A stretch of 64,000 bases of DNA from Nanosynbacter sp. (lineage in GTDB: Bacteria; Patescibacteriota; Saccharimonadia; Saccharimonadales; Saccharimonadaceae). The notes beneath the pieces are model-generated. The model saw only the letters and a list, made by a program, of their open reading frames with translations, was not told where the DNA came from and did not search any database. Positions within the stretch are counted from its first letter, which is position 1. Every line of letters starts with the position of its first letter. Shown here one piece after another: positions 26,025 to 34,370 of the stretch. The position numbers and the translations under genes were made by a program. Location of the stretch: NCBI GenBank assembly GCA_015257455.1, contig JABZKD010000002.1, positions 1 to 64,000 of the forward strand, given 5' to 3'.

Positions 26025-26331
26025 ATTTAAAAATATATTATATCCTCTGGTAATAAATCTAGAATAATCAAAAAAAGCGCCTAAGCGCTATTTTTTCGAA
26101 ACGTCTTCTATCCAGCAGGTTACCCATCTGGAAAGTATCGCCATAACGACGCCAATTCGATAGACGAATCATTTATTCCGTTATTATATTACTTTAAGAA
26201 GAAAATGCCAAACAAAAGCTTCTGTGAAAATAGGGTTGTATAAGTTTTCAAAATATTATCATGGTCTGTATTAACAAATTTCTCTGAAATACTTGACTTT
26301 ATGTTAGATTTCGGTAAAATTAAAACAGTAT
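26025..26331. other. Gene-free stretch upstream of tRNA-Gly
   Basis: No ORF is supported. A short bidirectional hairpin AGCGC-CTAA-GCGCT flanked by A and T runs lies at 26076-26089, and a small ATTCG/CGAAT hairpin at about 26156. The tRNA-Gly promoter is at its end: TTGACT (26293-26298), 16-bp spacer, TAAAAT (26315-26320). Confidence 0.6.
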
Positions 26332-26408
26332 GCGAGCTTAGCTCAGTTGTTTAGAGCGCTTCCTTGCCAAGGAAGAGGTCGAGAGTTAGAGTCTCTTAGC
26401 TCGCACCA
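26332..26408 (+). tRNA. tRNA-Gly (GCC)
   Basis: 77 nt with encoded CCA. Acceptor GCGAGCT/AGCTCGC, anticodon stem CTTCC/GGAAG with loop TTGCCAA. The T-stem/loop (GAGAGTTAGAGTCTC) departs from the usual TTCGAAT form, having TTAGAGT in the loop. Followed by a strong terminator. Confidence 0.94.
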
Positions 26409-26412
26409 ATTT

Positions 26413-26450
26413 ATCCCCACTAAAACCCCCCTTTTAGTGGGGATATTTTG
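26413..26450 (+). terminator. Terminator after tRNA-Gly
   Basis: 13-bp stem ATCCCCACTAAAA/TTTTAGTGGGGAT with a C6 loop and ATTTTG tail. Confidence 0.88.
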
Positions 26451-26512
26451 TGCCTAAAAAGCTTACCACTTTTTCGATTTCTGATATAATTAAAGTATTA
26501 ACAAGGAGTAAA

Positions 26513-27088
26513 ATGAACACACTACAAATGATTTTAATCGGTGTTATCGCAGTTGTAATCCTAGTTGCCCTCTATGCAATTTTTGTTTACAACCACGTAG
26601 TCACCGTCAAGGTTCGCGTCGATAATGCTTTCTCAGACATTCTTGTCCAATTGAAGCGCCGCGCTGACCTCATTCCAAACCTTATCGAAACCGTTAAGGG
26701 TTATACTAAGCACGAAAGTGAAACCCTCGAAGCTGTCGTGAAAGCTCGTTCTAGCGTCCTCACCGCTTCTACCCCAGCTGAAGTTGCTGGCGCCGAAAAA
26801 GAAATGAAATCAGCTCTTAGCCACATCTTCGCACTTGCAGAAAGCTATCCAGAATTAAAGGCTAACGAAAACTTCATCCGTTTGCAAGATCAACTCGAAG
26901 ATACCGAAGATAAAATTCAAGCTTCTCGCCGCTATTACAACGGTGCAGTCCGCCAATATAACGAATTTATCGTTCGCTTCCCAGCTAACATTTTCGCTGG
27001 CATGTTTGGCTACAAAGCTCGTGAATTCTATAACGTTTCCGAAGAGGAAAATGCCAAGATTCAAGAAGCTCCAAAAGTTTCTTTCTAA
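26513..27088 (+). CDS. lemA: LemA family protein
   Basis: 191 residues from ATG 26513, chosen for the AAGGAG just upstream; the longer frame runs back into the terminator. One N-terminal transmembrane helix (about 5-27), then the helical LemA domain with VRVDNAFSDILVQLKRRADL, IPNLIETVKGYTKHE and RYYNGAVRQYNEFIVRFPAN. LemA is a membrane protein of unclear function often next to the HtpX protease, as here. TATAAT at 26485-26490 gives a leader of about 20 nt. Confidence 0.93.
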   Translation: MNTLQMILIGVIAVVILVALYAIFVYNHVVTVKVRVDNAFSDILVQLKRRADLIPNLIETVKGYTKHESETLEAVVKARSSVLTASTPAEVAGAEKEMKSALSHIFALAESYPELKANENFIRLQDQLEDTEDKIQASRRYYNGAVRQYNEFIVRFPANIFAGMFGYKAREFYNVSEEENAKIQEAPKVSF

Positions 27089-27107
27089 TCAATTAATACG
27101 ACGATTT

Positions 27108-27137
27108 AATATCCAGTGGGGCGACCCACTGGATATT
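27108..27137 (+). promoter_or_regulatory. lemA-htpX intergenic hairpin with GCGA tetraloop
   Basis: A perfect 13-bp stem (AATATCCAGTGGG/CCCACTGGATATT) closed by a GNRA loop GCGA. No T-run follows, so it is not an intrinsic terminator. It begins with the same TTTAATATCC as the nusA leader hairpin. It could tune the lemA:htpX ratio by blocking 3' exonucleases, or act as a heat-sensitive structure before htpX. Confidence 0.7.
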
Positions 27138-27151
27138 GTCAGAAAGGGAAT

Positions 27152-28027
27152 ATGTATTCTCAAATTGCAGCTAACAAAAGAAATACCATTTTGATACTTG
27201 CCGGCTTCGTCGGTTTTATTGGTTTTATCGGGGCGCTTTTTGCGGCTGTTTACGGCGATAGCAGTATTTTTATTTTTACTTTAGTTTCTGCTATTATTTA
27301 TGCCAGTATCATGGTCTTTTTGTCTTCTAGTATGGCTATGACGATGACTGGCGCTCGTCCTATCGCTAAAAAAGATTACCGTTCTCTTTATAATATTGTA
27401 GAAAATCTCACCATCACTACCGGTCTACCGATGCCGGAAATTTATGTGATTGATGACCCCGCCCCAAATGCCTTTGCTACCGGTCTCGATCCCGCCCATG
27501 CTAAGGTTGCGGTGACCACTGGCCTGCTTAATATTATGGATAAGGACGAGCTTACTGGGGTGCTAGCTCACGAAATTTCACATATCAAAAATTATGATAT
27601 TCGTGTTTCTTTGGTAGCTTTTGCTCTGGTTAGCGTGGTGGGTTACATTGCCGATATCGGTCTTCGCATGATTTCCTACACTAATCGTCGGGACGAGCAG
27701 GATAGTCCGGTCGGTGTAATTGCGCTGCTTTTCACTTCGATTTTGGCGCCTCTAGTTGCCACGATTGCGCAGATGGCAATTTCGCGTGAACGTGAATATC
27801 TTGCTGACATGTCGGCCGCCGAAATTACCCATTATCCAGATGGTTTGATTAGTGCCTTGAAGAAACTAGATGAGCATGGTCAACCAATGCGTCGTCAAAA
27901 TACCGCCACCGAGGCAATGTTCATCAATAACCCGCTAAAAAAGCGTCGCACCAACTCGCTTTTCCGCACTCACCCACCAATTGAAAAACGCATCGAACGT
28001 CTTGAGCGCGCGAAGGATAATATCTGA
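27152..28027 (+). CDS. htpX: Membrane zinc metalloprotease HtpX
   Basis: 291 residues from ATG 27152 after AGAAAGGGA. Two N-terminal transmembrane helices (about 13-33 and 38-60), catalytic HEISH at 140-144 between two further helices, and a downstream zinc-ligand region EREYLADMSAAEIT. HtpX degrades damaged membrane proteins and is stress-linked in other bacteria. It follows lemA and its TGA overlaps the next ATG (ATGA). Confidence 0.94.
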   Translation: MYSQIAANKRNTILILAGFVGFIGFIGALFAAVYGDSSIFIFTLVSAIIYASIMVFLSSSMAMTMTGARPIAKKDYRSLYNIVENLTITTGLPMPEIYVIDDPAPNAFATGLDPAHAKVAVTTGLLNIMDKDELTGVLAHEISHIKNYDIRVSLVAFALVSVVGYIADIGLRMISYTNRRDEQDSPVGVIALLFTSILAPLVATIAQMAISREREYLADMSAAEITHYPDGLISALKKLDEHGQPMRRQNTATEAMFINNPLKKRRTNSLFRTHPPIEKRIERLERAKDNI

Positions 28028-29184
28028 TGAAAAAGTCTAAAACTAAATCAGTAGTATCTGAGCCAGCCTCTGATGAAAAAAATCTGGTTTCAAAGCAGGC
28101 GCAGCGCCAAGCTGAAAGGCAGCAGAAAAAACTTCAAAAACAGGAGCAAAAACAAAAAAGGCAACTCGCGCGCGAAAAGAAACAGCTAATCAAGAAGCAG
28201 GATGAAGTGCGGCTTCACCGCTCCTTTAAGCGCTCCTACCATGAAGATTATCAGCGTAAAACTGAGCTTCCAAGCCTAACCAGTCAAGCTAGCGCTGCCT
28301 TTAAAATGTTTTTCAAATTCTGGAAAATCTTTCTGCCACTGCTTTTAATTTTTGTCGGCCTTTATATTTTTCTTATCGGCGCCATGTCGGAAAATACCCT
28401 TGCTGATGTTAAGGCGAACGTTGAGCAAACTAATAAGGATGTGGCGGATGGCAAAATTGGCACCGTCGGTAAAGCGGGGCTTACTTTACTCGGCATTATT
28501 TCCACCGGCGGTCTCACTACCATGAATGATGCGCAGGTCGTCATTGCGGTATTACTTTTTGCCATTATTTGGCTAGTCACCATTTATTTGGCGAGACACC
28601 TTCTAGCCGGTCACCAGGAAATTAAAATGCGCGACGGCTTTTATAGTGCCTTATCGCCTCTGGTTTCGACTCTGGTGGTCGGGCTAATTATCTTTCTCGA
28701 GGCCGTACCAATCATGCTTACGATTATAGTTTTTCAAGTCGCTCTCACCACTGAATTTCTCTCCACGCCATTTTATGCGCTGCTTTTCTTTATGTTTGCC
28801 GCTCTAATGATTACGCTCAGTCTCTATCTGTTATCCAGTAGTTTTTTTGCCATTATTGTGGTTTCGGCGCCAGGTCTTTATCCTCTGACCGCCGTACGGA
28901 TGGCCAAAAATCTCATTATGGGACGCCGCCTGCGTTTCTTGATTCGGGTTTTTTATCTAGTGATTATCGTGGCTCTACTTTACCTATTATTGCTCATGCC
29001 GGCTATTATCCTCGATGGCATCCTGAAAGCCCAATTCGCCTGGCTGGCCGATAGTAAAATTCCGTTTGTGGCCATTATCCAACTTACGATCACCGTCTTT
29101 ATCTTCATCTATCTTTCGATTTATTTCTACCTATTTTATCGCGCCCTTCTCGATTATAATGATGATGCTAAACTGGAGCTTTAA
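28027..29184 (+). CDS. Polytopic membrane protein with charged N-terminus
   Basis: 385 residues, family not recognised. Residues 1-85 are very rich in Lys, Gln and Arg (KQAQRQAERQQKKLQKQEQK) and probably form a cytoplasmic helix. About seven hydrophobic helices follow (about 99-120, 150-165, 172-190, 215-245, 248-270, 272-290, 312-372). The layout resembles the GDPD-type membrane domain or DUF975-like proteins, but no motif confirms this. It is coupled to htpX by an ATGA overlap, hinting at a role in membrane stress or quality control, and ligA starts 3 bp after its stop. Confidence 0.65.
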   Translation: MKKSKTKSVVSEPASDEKNLVSKQAQRQAERQQKKLQKQEQKQKRQLAREKKQLIKKQDEVRLHRSFKRSYHEDYQRKTELPSLTSQASAAFKMFFKFWKIFLPLLLIFVGLYIFLIGAMSENTLADVKANVEQTNKDVADGKIGTVGKAGLTLLGIISTGGLTTMNDAQVVIAVLLFAIIWLVTIYLARHLLAGHQEIKMRDGFYSALSPLVSTLVVGLIIFLEAVPIMLTIIVFQVALTTEFLSTPFYALLFFMFAALMITLSLYLLSSSFFAIIVVSAPGLYPLTAVRMAKNLIMGRRLRFLIRVFYLVIIVALLYLLLLMPAIILDGILKAQFAWLADSKIPFVAIIQLTITVFIFIYLSIYFYLFYRALLDYNDDAKLEL

Positions 29185-29187
29185 AAA

Positions 29188-31191
29188 ATGAATAACGAAA
29201 AATCTGCCGCCAAGGCTCGCATTGAAAAACTAAAGACCTTAATCAATGATTATCGCTATCATTACCACGTCTTAGACGAGTCGATTATGTCGGAAGCCGC
29301 CGCCGACTCTTTGAAACATGAGCTTAGCCAATTGGAAGAACAGTATCCAGAATTTATTACTCCTGATTCACCAACTCAACGCGTCGCTGGTAAACCTCTC
29401 GATAAATTCCAAAAAGTCACGCACGCTTCCCGTATGATTTCTCTCGCCGATGTTTTTTCTGAATCCGAAATTCGTGATTGGGTAGCCAGAAATTATAAGT
29501 TAGTTGATCGAGGCACCGAATTTACCTTTTTCACCGATATTAAAATGGATGGCCTGGCCATGTCCTTGCATTATGAAAATGGTATTTTTCAGCAGGCCGT
29601 TACGCGTGGCGATGGTCTGGTAGGTGAAGATGTTACGATGAATGTAAAAACCATTCAAAACATTCCCCTCAAATTAAACCTTGAGAATCCCCCAGAGCAT
29701 CTGGAAGTGCGCGGCGAAGTGATTATTTTTAAGCAAGATTTTGAAAAACTTAATCAAATGCAGGCTAAGCTCGGTGAGAAACCTTTCGCTAATCCGCGTA
29801 ATCTTGCCGCCGGTACCATTCGTCAGCTCGACCCTCGCATTGCCGCTAGTCGTCCGCTCCGTTTTATGGCCTATGATCTGGTGACGCCAGATTTACCAAC
29901 CCATCAGGAAGCTTATGAATTTTTGCGTCAAATTGGTTTTCAAACTTCCGGTCAAGATCATGTCTATACGCATCTTAACGAAGTTTTTACTGAGATCAAA
30001 CATCTCGGCCAAGTGCGCGGTGATTTTCTCTTTAATACCGATGGCATGGTGATTAAAATTAATGATCGCAAGATATATTCTGAGCTTGGTATTGTCGGCA
30101 AAACTCCTCGTGCTGCGGTGGCTTTTAAATATCCTGCCGAAGAATCCACTTCCAAGGTGCGCGATATCGTGATCTCGATTGGCCGAACTGGCGCTGCGAC
30201 TCCGGTGGCCATCTTAGATCCCGTAGAGATTGCTGGTAGTACCGTGCGCCACGCTACCTTGCATAATTCTGATGAAATTGAAAAGCTCGATATTCGAATC
30301 GGCGACACTGTGATTGTTTATAAGGCTGGTGATATTATCCCGAAAATTAAGGAAGTCTTACTTACGCTTCGCCCAGATGGTACTGAACCTTTTGATTATG
30401 AGCAGGCTCTGAAAAATCAATATCCAGAACTTGAATTCGAACGCCCAGAAGGGGAAGTGGTTTACCGTGTGAAAGGACAGGATTCGGATTTTATTTTGCG
30501 TCGCAATCTCGAATATTTTGCCAGCAAGCAGGCGCTAAATATCGAGGGTCTAGGCGAGAAAAATGTTAATTTACTGGTGGATGCTGGCCTCTTAAAAAGC
30601 CTAGTTGACCTCTACCGTTTGCAAAAATCAGATCTGATTAAGCTCGAACGTTTCGGTGAACTTTCAGCCACCAAATTATTGAACGCTATCGAGGGGACTA
30701 AACAGGCGCCGCTCGCCAAATTTATTACCGCGCTCGGCATTCGACACGTCGGCGCACAAACCGCGGTCGCCCTCGCTGATGCCTTCCAATCACTTGAGGC
30801 ACTGCGTGATGCTACCGAAGAAGAGCTGCTGAAAATTCCCGATATTGGCCTCACGGTTTCTGAATCGATTTTGGCTTACTTCGCTGACGAAGATAATTTG
30901 AAACAGCTCGATGATTTTGCTTCGCTCGGTGTACATCCAGTTTATGTTAATCACGATAACGCTCCGCTTAAGGGTCAAAGTTTTGTCGTTACTGGCACGC
31001 TTACTGATCTGGGGCGTGAGGAGGCGGAAGATTTATTACGCGAAAAAGGTGCTACCGTTACCAGTTCTGTGACCAAAAACACTACCGCCTTAATCGCCGG
31101 CGCTAAGCCAGGTGCTTCGAAAGTTACTAAAGCCGAAAAACTCGGTATCAAAGTTATCTCTGAAGCAGAATTTCGTGAATTGATTAAATAA
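29188..31191 (+). CDS. ligA: NAD-dependent DNA ligase, cysteine-free
   Basis: LigA joins nicks using NAD+. The 667-residue protein has the Ia NAD-binding domain with HYHVLDESIMSE, the adenylated Lys in TDIKMDGLA, GEDVT, RGEVI and GRTGAATPVA, then the OB-fold, helix-hairpin-helix domain (NIEGLGEKN...) and a C-terminal BRCT domain (about 590-667). The zinc finger normally between OB-fold and HhH (CPxC...CxxxxC) is replaced by sequence with no Cys (NQYPELEFERPEGEVVYRVK), and no Cys occurs in the whole protein. Catalytic residues look intact, so it is probably active. Followed by a terminator. Confidence 0.95.
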   Translation: MNNEKSAAKARIEKLKTLINDYRYHYHVLDESIMSEAAADSLKHELSQLEEQYPEFITPDSPTQRVAGKPLDKFQKVTHASRMISLADVFSESEIRDWVARNYKLVDRGTEFTFFTDIKMDGLAMSLHYENGIFQQAVTRGDGLVGEDVTMNVKTIQNIPLKLNLENPPEHLEVRGEVIIFKQDFEKLNQMQAKLGEKPFANPRNLAAGTIRQLDPRIAASRPLRFMAYDLVTPDLPTHQEAYEFLRQIGFQTSGQDHVYTHLNEVFTEIKHLGQVRGDFLFNTDGMVIKINDRKIYSELGIVGKTPRAAVAFKYPAEESTSKVRDIVISIGRTGAATPVAILDPVEIAGSTVRHATLHNSDEIEKLDIRIGDTVIVYKAGDIIPKIKEVLLTLRPDGTEPFDYEQALKNQYPELEFERPEGEVVYRVKGQDSDFILRRNLEYFASKQALNIEGLGEKNVNLLVDAGLLKSLVDLYRLQKSDLIKLERFGELSATKLLNAIEGTKQAPLAKFITALGIRHVGAQTAVALADAFQSLEALRDATEEELLKIPDIGLTVSESILAYFADEDNLKQLDDFASLGVHPVYVNHDNAPLKGQSFVVTGTLTDLGREEAEDLLREKGATVTSSVTKNTTALIAGAKPGASKVTKAEKLGIKVISEAEFRELIK

Positions 31192-31210
31192 ACTCATAAA
31201 TTTGAAATAA

Positions 31211-31240
31211 AAAATAGGTGCCATCTCGCACCTATTTTTA
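31211..31240 (+). terminator. ligA terminator
   Basis: AAAATAGGTGC/GCACCTATTTT stem with loop CATCTC and T-run. Confidence 0.88.
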
Positions 31241-31249
31241 GTTCGTGAT

Positions 31250-31336
31250 CTAGGATAAGATTTTGAGTTCTCCTAGAATCTTACTCTTATAGTCTAGGTT
31301 GGAATTAAGTTCTCTTAGAATTCCACTGTCTTTAGT
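31250..31336. repeat. Two tandem 43-44-bp hairpin units after eno
   Basis: Units 31250-31293 and 31294-31336 both start CTAGG, contain an inverted repeat (AAGATT/AATCTT, GGAATT/AATTCC) around AGTTCTCYTAGAA, and end TTATAGT or TTTAGT. They occupy the 3' flank of the minus-strand eno gene and may be diverged 3' stem-loops. Confidence 0.65.
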
Positions 31337-31337
31337 C

Positions 31338-32627
31338 CTAGTTTTCCGCGAAAGGATTTTTCAAAACTAATTCTGGATTAGCCTCCGCAATGCGCATTAA
31401 TTCGTTGTACTTTGCGATGCGTTCCGAGCGGGAGAGGGAACCAGTCTTGATTTGTCCCGTACCGAGTCCGACTGCGAGGTGCGCGATGGCACTATCTTCG
31501 GTTTCACCCGAGCGGTGTGACATAATTGTGCGGTAGCCAGATTTTTGCGCCAAAACCACCGCGTCAATGGTTTCGGAAAGTGAACCAATCTGGTTTGGTT
31601 TAATCAAAATCGCATTCCCCACTTTTTCGTCGATACCTTTTTGCAGTAACTTTACATTGGTCACGAAGAGGTCGTCGCCGACTAATTGCAACTTATTACC
31701 GAGTCGCTCGGTGAGCACTTTCCAGCCCTCCCAGTCATTTTCCGCCAGGCCATCCTCGATGGAAACGATCGGATATTTCTCTAGCAACCCCTCATACCAG
31801 TCAATCATTTCGGCACTGGTCTTGGTCTCACCAGAGGTCTTTAATTTATAACCGCCGTCTTCGTAAAATTCCGAGGAGGCAATATCCATGGCAATGGCAA
31901 TATCTTTACCTACTACGTAGTTCGCGCGCTCAATTGCTTCGCAAATCAGCTCTAAAGGTTCATTATTACCACCAAAAACTTTTGGTGCATAACCACCCTC
32001 ATCGCCTACCGTAGTGACATAATTTTTTTCTTTCAAAACCTTCTTCAGAGCGTGAAAAGTTTCAGCTCCCATGCGAATCGCTTCGTTGATATTGGTCGCT
32101 GCGATTGGCATCAGCATATATTCCTGAAAATCCGTACACCAATCCGCGTGTGCACCCCCGTTCATCACGTTCATCATTGGCATTGGTAAAGACATCCGGT
32201 CAGAGGTGCCGGCAATTTTTGCCACATATTCATAAAATGGCGTCTTCATGGCGCGGGCCGAAGCCTTCGCTAGGGCTAAAGAAACCGCTAGAATCGCATT
32301 GGCGCCAAGATTTGATTTATTTTCCGTACCATCGAGTTGAATCATTAGTTGATCAATTTCTCGCTGGTCGACATGTTTACCTATGAGCAGGCTACTTATT
32401 TTAGTATTAACATTGCGCACGGCCTGCATGACGCCCTTGCCGTCGTAAAAATTTTTATCCCCGTCACGTAGCTCCAATGCCTCTCCGCTACCAGTCGATG
32501 CACCAGATGGCACCATCGCCCGACCTGCACTACCGTCAGACAAAAAGACGTCAGCTTCTACCGTCGGATTGCCACGGCTATCGAGAATTTGCCTTGCGTG
32601 AATTTCTTTGATTGTGATATTTTCCAT
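31338..32627 (-). CDS. eno: Enolase
   Basis: Interconverts 2-phosphoglycerate and phosphoenolpyruvate. 429 residues, full length. Signatures: ARQILDSRGNPTVEADV near the N-terminus, TVGDEGGYAP, VSIEDGLAENDW, VGDDLFVTN, LIKPNQIGSLSE and the catalytic SHRSGETEDS. On the minus strand TATAAT (32639-32634) lies 6 bases before the ATG, another probable leaderless gene. Monocistronic. Confidence 0.97.
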   Translation of the reverse strand: MENITIKEIHARQILDSRGNPTVEADVFLSDGSAGRAMVPSGASTGSGEALELRDGDKNFYDGKGVMQAVRNVNTKISSLLIGKHVDQREIDQLMIQLDGTENKSNLGANAILAVSLALAKASARAMKTPFYEYVAKIAGTSDRMSLPMPMMNVMNGGAHADWCTDFQEYMLMPIAATNINEAIRMGAETFHALKKVLKEKNYVTTVGDEGGYAPKVFGGNNEPLELICEAIERANYVVGKDIAIAMDIASSEFYEDGGYKLKTSGETKTSAEMIDWYEGLLEKYPIVSIEDGLAENDWEGWKVLTERLGNKLQLVGDDLFVTNVKLLQKGIDEKVGNAILIKPNQIGSLSETIDAVVLAQKSGYRTIMSHRSGETEDSAIAHLAVGLGTGQIKTGSLSRSERIAKYNELMRIAEANPELVLKNPFAEN

Positions 32628-32633
32628 AGTTTT

Positions 32634-32639
32634 ATTATA
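32634..32639 (-). promoter_or_regulatory. -10 element for eno (leaderless)
   Basis: TATAAT on the minus strand with only 6 bases to the ATG. Confidence 0.7.
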
Positions 32640-32759
32640 GCATTAGCATTTTAAAACTAACCTGAAAACTACCCCAAAAACTATCGGATTTTTAGGCTTT
32701 GATTACGACCAACATCCTCTATCTATCCCACCCCTGATGACAAAATTCCCTGGGTAGAG

Positions 32760-32765
32760 TATAAT
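32760..32765 (+). promoter_or_regulatory. -10 element for 32843-33568
   Basis: TATAAT with ATGACA about 17 bp upstream as a possible -35. The leader of about 70 nt contains two small hairpins (TTAAGT/ACTTAA and TACCTT/AAGGTA). Confidence 0.6.
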
Positions 32766-32842
32766 AACCCCATTAAGTTTTTACTTAAGTGCAAAATATT
32801 GGGTACCTTAAAAGGTAAAGTTTGACTTCATAAGGAGGGGAC

Positions 32843-33568
32843 ATGAAAAACTTGAATGAGAAAACTAAAACTGGCAGCAAAAGTCGCTCTGTTGAGGAGC
32901 AACTAACATTAAAGCTGACTGAGGTGTTTGATCGAATCTCGACCAGAAAACATCAGAAAAATACTTTGATCGCATTAATTGTGATTCTTGAATCTTTTCT
33001 GAATGGCGACCTTTATGGTCGTGATATCGCCAAGATCTTATCGAAAGAGCTTCTTTTTGAAAATTATGATGAACTGATGAAGCGGGGAATTTCCATTGAT
33101 ATTAACAAGCTGATGACGGCTTGTGGCCAGGAAGATTATTCATCCGTTTATCGTGGTTCGGAGTTTGTTACTGAAAATGCCGCCTGGTTCGTTCAGCGCG
33201 GTGCTTCGCTCGATTTATTACTCGGTCAGTTTCTTATCCATGATGGCTGGAAGAATATCGAGAAATTAATTCAAGCGGGTGTACCGGTTACAGATTTACT
33301 AAATAAGAAACGCATGCTTTTGTACATGAATGATTATTTTGATCTTACGGTTGACCGTGTAAAAACTATCATGAACTGGTTTCTGCGTCATGGCGCGACC
33401 AAGCCTCAGATTGGTGATTGGTTAAAATCTGAACTAGGTAAAAACGTACCAATTCAACTTCTTCGCGACCACATGATTAATTGGGCAGAGTATGGTATTG
33501 ATTCATCCAAGGTACATACTATACCTGGTCCAAACCCAGGTGATGAAGAGAGTCATTATAAGGAGTAA
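32843..33568 (+). CDS. Hypothetical helical protein
   Basis: 241 residues, family not recognised. No signal peptide or transmembrane segment. Predicted mostly helical, with spaced similar phrases such as YDELMKRGISIDINKLMTA, AAWFVQRGASLDLLLGQFL, IEKLIQAGVPVTDLLN and MNWFLRHGATKPQIGDWL. These look like four roughly 35-residue helical repeats resembling ankyrin or similar solenoids, so a protein-binding role is plausible. A strong ribosome site AAGGAGGGG precedes the ATG; a terminator follows. Confidence 0.7.
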   Translation: MKNLNEKTKTGSKSRSVEEQLTLKLTEVFDRISTRKHQKNTLIALIVILESFLNGDLYGRDIAKILSKELLFENYDELMKRGISIDINKLMTACGQEDYSSVYRGSEFVTENAAWFVQRGASLDLLLGQFLIHDGWKNIEKLIQAGVPVTDLLNKKRMLLYMNDYFDLTVDRVKTIMNWFLRHGATKPQIGDWLKSELGKNVPIQLLRDHMINWAEYGIDSSKVHTIPGPNPGDEESHYKE

Positions 33569-33580
33569 GCTTTACTGAAA

Positions 33581-33608
33581 AATCTCTGGCTTCGGCCAGG
33601 GATTTTTT
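33581..33608 (+). terminator. Terminator after 32843-33568
   Basis: AATCTCTGGC-TTCG-GCCAGGGATT stem-loop and T-run. Confidence 0.9.
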
Positions 33609-33755
33609 CTGCGCCACTAATTATAAAAACCTCGGAATAACCGTAAGAATTTTTTGCAAAATCTTAATGATTACGGTTAAGCTATTTACAAAAAACATAA
33701 AAAGTGGTATAATGAGTCAAATTGATATAAATCATAGAGTTAATTGGAGATTATC

Positions 33756-34235
33756 ATGCAAACTAATCAACCTAACCGCGCCAAACGTTTTCGTATTATC
33801 GTTTTCGCTACCATCATCGCTCTTATCGTAGTGGTTTTCGGTGCCTGGATTATTACTTCAGCTATTAAATCTGCTGAAAAGTCCCGCCAACAAGAAATCG
33901 CTGCTACCGAAGAGTCTAAGGAAGAAAAAGCTAATAAGACTGAGACCAAGGCAGAAAATAAGACTGAGGCTAAAACTGAAGCTAAATCATCTGAAAAGAC
34001 CAACAATCAAGGTCAGACCAATAAGATTTCTACCGCTTCTCCAGCTGATCAGTACCAAAACAATAAATCTACCGCTACGTCAAATACCGCCAATGGTACC
34101 GCTACTAGCACTACTAAGGCCGCTTCTGACCTCCCAAGTACTGGTCCAGAAGACCTCGTCTTCACCGCTATTCTCGCTGGTGTAGCCGTTTACCTCGTTT
34201 GTTTGAATCTCAATCGCAAAAAATCTGTCGCCTAA
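33756..34235 (+). CDS. Cell-surface protein with LPxTG-type sorting signal
   Basis: 159 residues from ATG 33756 (GGAG upstream). It has a basic N-terminus and hydrophobic helix (about 14-35, signal or anchor), then a Lys/Glu/Thr-rich low-complexity stalk (about 45-90) and a Ser/Thr/Asn-rich linker. The C-terminus is a classical cell-wall sorting signal: LPSTG at 126-130, hydrophobic stretch (about 134-151) and basic tail NRKKSVA. Such proteins are cleaved and linked to the wall by sortase in Gram-positives; no sortase lies in this window. Because it has no globular domain it may be a spacer or coat protein. TATAAT is at about 33709. Confidence 0.78.
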   Translation: MQTNQPNRAKRFRIIVFATIIALIVVVFGAWIITSAIKSAEKSRQQEIAATEESKEEKANKTETKAENKTEAKTEAKSSEKTNNQGQTNKISTASPADQYQNNKSTATSNTANGTATSTTKAASDLPSTGPEDLVFTAILAGVAVYLVCLNLNRKKSVA

Positions 34236-34250
34236 TCGACGGATTCTTAG

Positions 34251-34280
34251 AAAATCTCCACTTCGAGTGGAGATTTTTTG
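34251..34280 (+). terminator. Terminator after LPxTG gene
   Basis: AAAATCTCCACT/AGTGGAGATTTT stem with T-run. Confidence 0.9.
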
Positions 34281-34370
34281 TTTGAGGGATTTTTCTTGCC
34301 TCATTCTGATTAAACTTATGCTAAAATATAGAGGAATATTTGAGCAAACTTAATCACGAGAAAGGGAAGC

